A stretch of DNA of 64,000 nucleotides from Ilumatobacteraceae bacterium. Its GTDB lineage: Bacteria > Actinomycetota > Acidimicrobiia > Acidimicrobiales > Ilumatobacteraceae. This document shows, in pieces, positions 60,643 to 64,000 of this stretch. The translations under genes were made by a program, and so were the position numbers. Each line of letters opens with the position of its first letter. The first letter of the stretch is position 1. The notes under the pieces were generated by a model, which saw only the letters and a program-made list of their open reading frames with translations, had not been told where the DNA came from and searched no databases. The stretch lies in contig JAGYKR010000007.1 in the NCBI GenBank assembly GCA_018401375.1, positions 62,001 to 126,000 of the forward strand. The letters run 5' to 3'.

Positions 60643-61224
60643 ATGAGTGAAGACACCACCGAAACCGCATTCTCCTATTACCCCGTCCCGGCGCTCGCAG
60701 ACCTTCCCGCTGATATCCGTGAGCGGATCGAAGGGATCGCCGAGCGCAGCGGTTTCATCCCGAACGTATTCATGACGCTCGCGCATCGACCCGATGAGTT
60801 CCGGGCGTTCATGGCGTACCACGACGCGTTGATGGACAAGGAGTCAGGTCTCACCAAAGCAGAACGCGAAATGATCGTGGTAGTCACGAGCGCCGCAAAT
60901 GACTGCCTGTACTGCGTGATCTCTCACGGTGCGATCTTGCGGATCCGTTCCAAGCGACCCCAACTCGCCGATCAGGTCACCATCAACTGGCGATCCGCTG
61001 ACCTGAGCGAACGTGAATACGCGATCTGTGATGCAGCGATGACCCTCGCGATGGAACCCGGCAAGTTTGGGGAACCCCAACGCGTCGCGCTGCGAACGGT
61101 GGGGCTGAGCGAAGAAGACATCTGGGATCTCGGCGCGATCACGGCGTTTTTTGCTCTCTCCAACCGGATGGCTCATGTCACCGACATGAAACCGAACGCC
61201 GAGTTTTACACGATGGGCCGCTAA
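60643..61224 (+). CDS. Peroxidase-related/AhpD-like carboxymuconolactone decarboxylase family protein
   Basis: A 193-residue protein starting MSEDTTETAFSYYPVPALADLP, with the AhpD-type redox motif CLYCVISHG (Cys88, Cys91, His95) in a helical carboxymuconolactone-decarboxylase fold. Members of this branch are annotated as uncharacterised peroxidase-related enzymes. An open frame extends upstream, but the ATG at 60643 with GGGAG before it is the natural start. Role in peroxide defence is inference. Confidence 0.88.
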   Translation: MSEDTTETAFSYYPVPALADLPADIRERIEGIAERSGFIPNVFMTLAHRPDEFRAFMAYHDALMDKESGLTKAEREMIVVVTSAANDCLYCVISHGAILRIRSKRPQLADQVTINWRSADLSEREYAICDAAMTLAMEPGKFGEPQRVALRTVGLSEEDIWDLGAITAFFALSNRMAHVTDMKPNAEFYTMGR

Positions 61225-61245
61225 GCGATCAGCCTTCGCGTCGTC

Positions 61246-61614
61246 TCAGTCAACAGCGAGCAGATCCACCACAAACACGAGTGTTTCGTTGGGGCCAATC
61301 ACCCCGCCCGCACCGCGGGGTCCGTAACCGAGATCGGGCGGGATCTGCAGCGTCCGGCGTCCCCCAACACGCATCCCCGCGACCCCTTGGTCCCACCCTT
61401 GGATGACTTGGCCAGCACCGAGGCCGAAACGAAACGGCTCCATCCGATCCCAGGACGCATCAAACTGCTTACCGTTAGACCAGGACACACCCACATAATG
61501 CACGGTGACCGTCATGCCGGACTCGGCTTCGGCGCCTTCGCCCACCACATCGTCGTGAATGGTCAAGGTAGTTGGAGGCGGAGTGGAGGGAATCTCAACT
61601 GACGGCTTGGTCAT
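61246..61614 (-). CDS. FKBP-type peptidyl-prolyl cis-trans isomerase
   Basis: A 122-residue single-domain FKBP with the conserved VTVHYVG, FDASWDR, GAGQVIQGWDQGVAGMRVGG and LGYG(P)RGAG segments. No signal peptide, so cytoplasmic. A TAAGGT box six bases before the ATG makes the transcript probably leaderless. Confidence 0.94.
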   Translation of the reverse strand: MTKPSVEIPSTPPPTTLTIHDDVVGEGAEAESGMTVTVHYVGVSWSNGKQFDASWDRMEPFRFGLGAGQVIQGWDQGVAGMRVGGRRTLQIPPDLGYGPRGAGGVIGPNETLVFVVDLLAVD

Positions 61615-61620
61615 ACGCGT

Positions 61621-61626
61621 ACCTTA
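61621..61626 (-). promoter_or_regulatory. -10 box of leaderless promoter (TAAGGT)
   Basis: TAAGGT on the minus strand, then ACGCGT, then the ATG of the FKBP gene. Confidence 0.55.
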
Positions 61627-61658
61627 GTCTCTGGGTCCGCTCAGGGCCACGGACCCAC

Positions 61659-62102
61659 TCACCTATCAGGCGGCACAACCACGGTGGGGCAGACCCCATG
61701 ATGCACCACATGATGGCTCGTACTACCGAGCATCAGATCGGGATCTCCACCCACACCGCGAGCGCCAACCACAATCATCCCGGCCCCAATATCACTAGCG
61801 AGATGCAACAGCACTTCGGCCGGATTGCCATCGCGCAGTTCTGCAGACCACCGCAATCCGTCGATTGCCACGAGCGGCGCGCACCACTGCTCATCGAGAC
61901 ATCGTTCAATCTCTGAGCGATGGTCATGAGACGGCACTTTGTGACCATCGATGGTGGTCATCATGCCGAGCGCATGCACGGCGCGCACCTCCACACCGAG
62001 GGCCACGCCGAGTCGCGCCGCCACTGCAAGTGCTCGCTCAGCGTTAGCGGACCCATCCACACCCACAATGATCGGTCCCACTAGCAACCCACCGCCACTC
62101 AT
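61659..62102 (-). CDS. Universal stress protein (UspA family)
   Basis: A 147-residue Usp domain. The N-terminal PIIVGVDGSANAERAL and the ATP-binding G-x2-G-x9-G(S/T) motif, read here as GARGVGGDPDLMLGSTS, indicate the nucleotide-binding type. It overlaps the end of the deacetylase-family gene by four bases and is co-translated with it. Confidence 0.92.
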   Translation of the reverse strand: MSGGGLLVGPIIVGVDGSANAERALAVAARLGVALGVEVRAVHALGMMTTIDGHKVPSHDHRSEIERCLDEQWCAPLVAIDGLRWSAELRDGNPAEVLLHLASDIGAGMIVVGARGVGGDPDLMLGSTSHHVVHHGVCPTVVVPPDR

Positions 62103-63109
62103 GTGAGATCCCAGATCTGGCGGGCGGCCGTGATTGTCGGTAAGCCGATCTCACCGGTGGAGGCTGCTTCTGGTCGGTAGTTCGTTCCGAGCAGCGCAGC
62201 CAGTGTTGCTCCCACCGACATCGTCAACGCTTCGGGGGAATAGCCGCCTTCGAGCACCACCAAGGTGCGTTGGGCAGGTACCAATCCGGCCGCCCGCACC
62301 GCAAGATCGGCAAAGTCTGCTGCGGTTAGTTCCATCCCGGCCAAAGGATCAGCCCGATGACCGTCATAACCGGCCGAGATGATCAACCAGTCCGGGGCGA
62401 ACTCACTCACCACCGGAGCGATCACCGCATCAAAGGCCGCCCGGTACACGTCCCCGCGGGTGCCCGCAGGGAGGGGAATATTGAGATTGGTGCGCGAAGC
62501 GTCAGGGCCGCCGGTCTCCGTGATGCGCCCGGTACCTGGATACAGCGGGGATTCGTGGGTGGACACATACAGCACATTCGGGTTGTTATAGAAGATGTCT
62601 TGGGTGCCGTTGCCGTGGTGCACATCCCAATCAAAAATCGCCACTTTGTGTCCGGCCTGCGCGAGGTGAGCAGCACCGACTGCAGCGTTATTAATCAGGC
62701 AGAACCCCATCGCTTGATCACGCACCGCGTGATGACCTGGAGGGCGCCCGGCGCTGAACGCGAAATCGCACTCCCCCGCCTCTAAAGCTGCAATCGATTC
62801 CAATACGGCACCAGCGGCGCGGCGCGCTGTTTCCCAAGATCCCGGGGTAGCGATCGTGTCGGGATCAAGTTCGCCTCCACCGGCTTCACAAAACCGCCGC
62901 AACGCATCCACATAGGCCGGGTCATGGGCGAGACCGATCGCATCCACCGAAGCCTGCTCTGGCACCCTCCACTCGGTGGCCTCCAAAAGCCCGGCCTCTG
63001 CGATCCCAGCCAAGGCCGCGTTGAGGCGAGCCTGGTTCTCTGGATGCCAACTCGGGGTCACATGGGCATCGAGATCAGGGGCGCTGAACACGAGCAACGG
63101 GGTGGCCAC
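62099..63109 (-). CDS. Histone deacetylase family protein
   Basis: A 336-residue zinc-dependent deacetylase of the HDAC/AcuC/acetylpolyamine amidohydrolase family. Catalytic His126-His127 are in GRPPGHHAVRD, and zinc ligands Asp160, Asp162 and His164 are in FDWDVHHGNGTQ, with the late Asp in SAGYDGHRADPL. Bacterial members remove acetyl groups from polyamines, acetoin-related substrates or proteins. Its substrate is unknown. It is translated ahead of the universal stress protein. Confidence 0.92.
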   Translation of the reverse strand: MATPLLVFSAPDLDAHVTPSWHPENQARLNAALAGIAEAGLLEATEWRVPEQASVDAIGLAHDPAYVDALRRFCEAGGGELDPDTIATPGSWETARRAAGAVLESIAALEAGECDFAFSAGRPPGHHAVRDQAMGFCLINNAAVGAAHLAQAGHKVAIFDWDVHHGNGTQDIFYNNPNVLYVSTHESPLYPGTGRITETGGPDASRTNLNIPLPAGTRGDVYRAAFDAVIAPVVSEFAPDWLIISAGYDGHRADPLAGMELTAADFADLAVRAAGLVPAQRTLVVLEGGYSPEALTMSVGATLAALLGTNYRPEAASTGEIGLPTITAARQIWDLT

Positions 63110-63170
63110 GCCTACAGCCTGACAGAAATATCAATGCACCTGCGAGCACGAGTGCGATCTGTGGTGTTGA

Positions 63171-63176
63171 TACGGT
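63171..63176 (+). promoter_or_regulatory. -10 box of the aminotransferase gene (TACGGT)
   Basis: TACGGT lies seven bases before the ATG at 63184, again a leaderless-type arrangement. Confidence 0.5.
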
Positions 63177-63183
63177 CGCGAAC

Positions 63184-64000
63184 ATGCCTGGAGCCTTTTT
63201 GCATCCATTCACCAAACCGGTGCGCTCAGAGTTTGTTTCCATCGTGCGTGGCCAAGGCGCCACCTTGTGGGACACGAATGGCCGTGAGTACATCGACGCG
63301 ATGGGCAGCCTGTGGTACTGCGCTGTCGGTCACGGTCGCACCCGTATCGCTGATGCCGTTCACGCCCAGATGACCCAGATCGCTGCGTATTCCTGTTTTG
63401 ATCCGTTCACCAATCCGGTGGCGGATGCGCTTACCGAACGTCTCGTTGGGCTGACACGAATCCCTGACGCTCGCGTGTTTTTGTGTACTTCGGGCTCAGA
63501 AGCGGTAGACACCGCAATCAAACTGGCCCGTCTGTCCCATGTGATGGCTGGCCATCCCGAACGCACGGTGGTGATCAGCCGTAACCGGGGCTATCACGGC
63601 ACGAACATGGGTGGCACGAGCGCTCAGGGCATCGCCCCTAACCGCGATGGATATGGCCCGCTGGTGCCCGACATCATCCAAGCCCCCCACGATGACATTG
63701 AGGCGATGTCGGTGATGATGGCCGAACACTCTTCGCGGCTCGCCGCAGTGATCGCCGAACCGGTCCAAGGAGCTGGCGGAGTCTTCCCACCACCAGAGGG
63801 TTATCTCGCTGACCTGCGCCGACTTTGTGACCAACACGGCGCATTGCTGATTTTTGATGAGGTGATCACCGGGTTTGGTCGTCTCGGCCAATGGTCTGCC
63901 GCTGAGCACTATCAGGTCACCCCTGATCTGACCACCTTCGCTAAGGCGGTCACCTCTGGCTATCAGCCTCTCGGCGGGGTGTTCCTTGGCCGCAAAGTCA
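63184..64000 (+). CDS. Class III aminotransferase, 3' end cut by window edge
   Basis: PLP-dependent omega-aminotransferase of the aspartate-aminotransferase superfamily fold. The frame runs from the ATG at 63184 to the window end (272 codons). Visible motifs include GSLWYCAVGHGR, TSGSEAVDTAIKLAR, NRGYHGTNMGG and the PLP-contact LLIFDEVITGFGRLG (Asp225), and the PLP lysine is Lys254 in FAKAVTSGY. The likely substrates are omega-amino acids or polyamines. It diverges from the deacetylase-family gene, and both families can act on polyamines (inference). Confidence 0.9.
   Translation, partial: MPGAFLHPFTKPVRSEFVSIVRGQGATLWDTNGREYIDAMGSLWYCAVGHGRTRIADAVHAQMTQIAAYSCFDPFTNPVADALTERLVGLTRIPDARVFLCTSGSEAVDTAIKLARLSHVMAGHPERTVVISRNRGYHGTNMGGTSAQGIAPNRDGYGPLVPDIIQAPHDDIEAMSVMMAEHSSRLAAVIAEPVQGAGGVFPPPEGYLADLRRLCDQHGALLIFDEVITGFGRLGQWSAAEHYQVTPDLTTFAKAVTSGYQPLGGVFLGRKV

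Overview
The window reads as a chromosomal segment of a Gram-positive, high-GC bacterium of the phylum Actinomycetota. The gene content fits the class Acidimicrobiia best: an MreBCD/PBP2/RodA rod-shape operon, a TIGR03960/TIGR03936 radical-SAM pair, DUF2786 plus TIGR04338 and SCO6745 families, and many start codons that lie about six bases after a TANNNT -10 box (leaderless transcripts). The class is an inference from gene content; the phylum is well supported. No rRNA, CRISPR array, transposase, integrase or complete prophage was seen.

Layout. 1-8.5 kb: the end of a phoH-ybeY operon, an acyl-CoA synthetase, a kinase-like phosphotransferase with a histidine phosphatase, tRNA-Cys, two lipoproteins and a cytochrome P450. 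8.5-14.7 kb: small conserved proteins, tRNA-Gly(GCC), an Fpg/Nei glycosylase, metX behind a SAM riboswitch, a saccharopine-dehydrogenase-like enzyme and a DUF4262 protein. 14.7-20.4 kb: SURF1, lycopene cyclase, a GMC oxidoreductase and a VWA/MoxR pair. 20.4-42.6 kb is the conserved core: murJ, proB, obg, a dGTPase-like protein, then a long minus-strand run encoding translation, RNA decay, cell shape, nucleotide, folate and proteostasis functions (tig-clpP-clpX-folC-ndk-mreBCD-mrdA-rodA-TIGR03960-TIGR03936-rne-rplU-rpmA).

42.6-52.4 kb is more accessory: a beta-propeller protein, tRNA-Pro, and a TetR-flanked catabolic operon (LysM-like small protein, small partner, D-aminoacylase family amidohydrolase, epoxide hydrolase, FAD monooxygenase, then an alcohol dehydrogenase), followed by the DUF2786/TIGR04338 pair. 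52.6-58.8 kb, beginning at tRNA-Gly(TCC), is the most mosaic part. It holds two unrecognised proteins, a DnaQ-like exonuclease whose BRCT domain lies in another frame behind a 33-bp tandem repeat, a winged-helix protein, a start-less in-frame fragment, two 5'-truncated gene remnants facing head to head, and two toxin-antitoxin pairs (RHH/Doc and VapBC). 58.8-64 kb returns to metabolic genes: a sphingosine-1-phosphate-lyase-like PLP enzyme, a SET-domain protein, an AhpD-like protein, FKBP, a universal stress protein, a histone-deacetylase-family enzyme and a class III aminotransferase cut by the window edge.

The best candidate for an undescribed system is the 52.7-55.2 kb module of two unrecognised proteins plus the exonuclease/BRCT pair. 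The best regulatory observations are the leaderless promoter pattern, including an obg/dGTPase promoter whose two -10 boxes share a TA, and the SAM riboswitch in front of metX. All family names come from reading motifs by eye; no searches were run.
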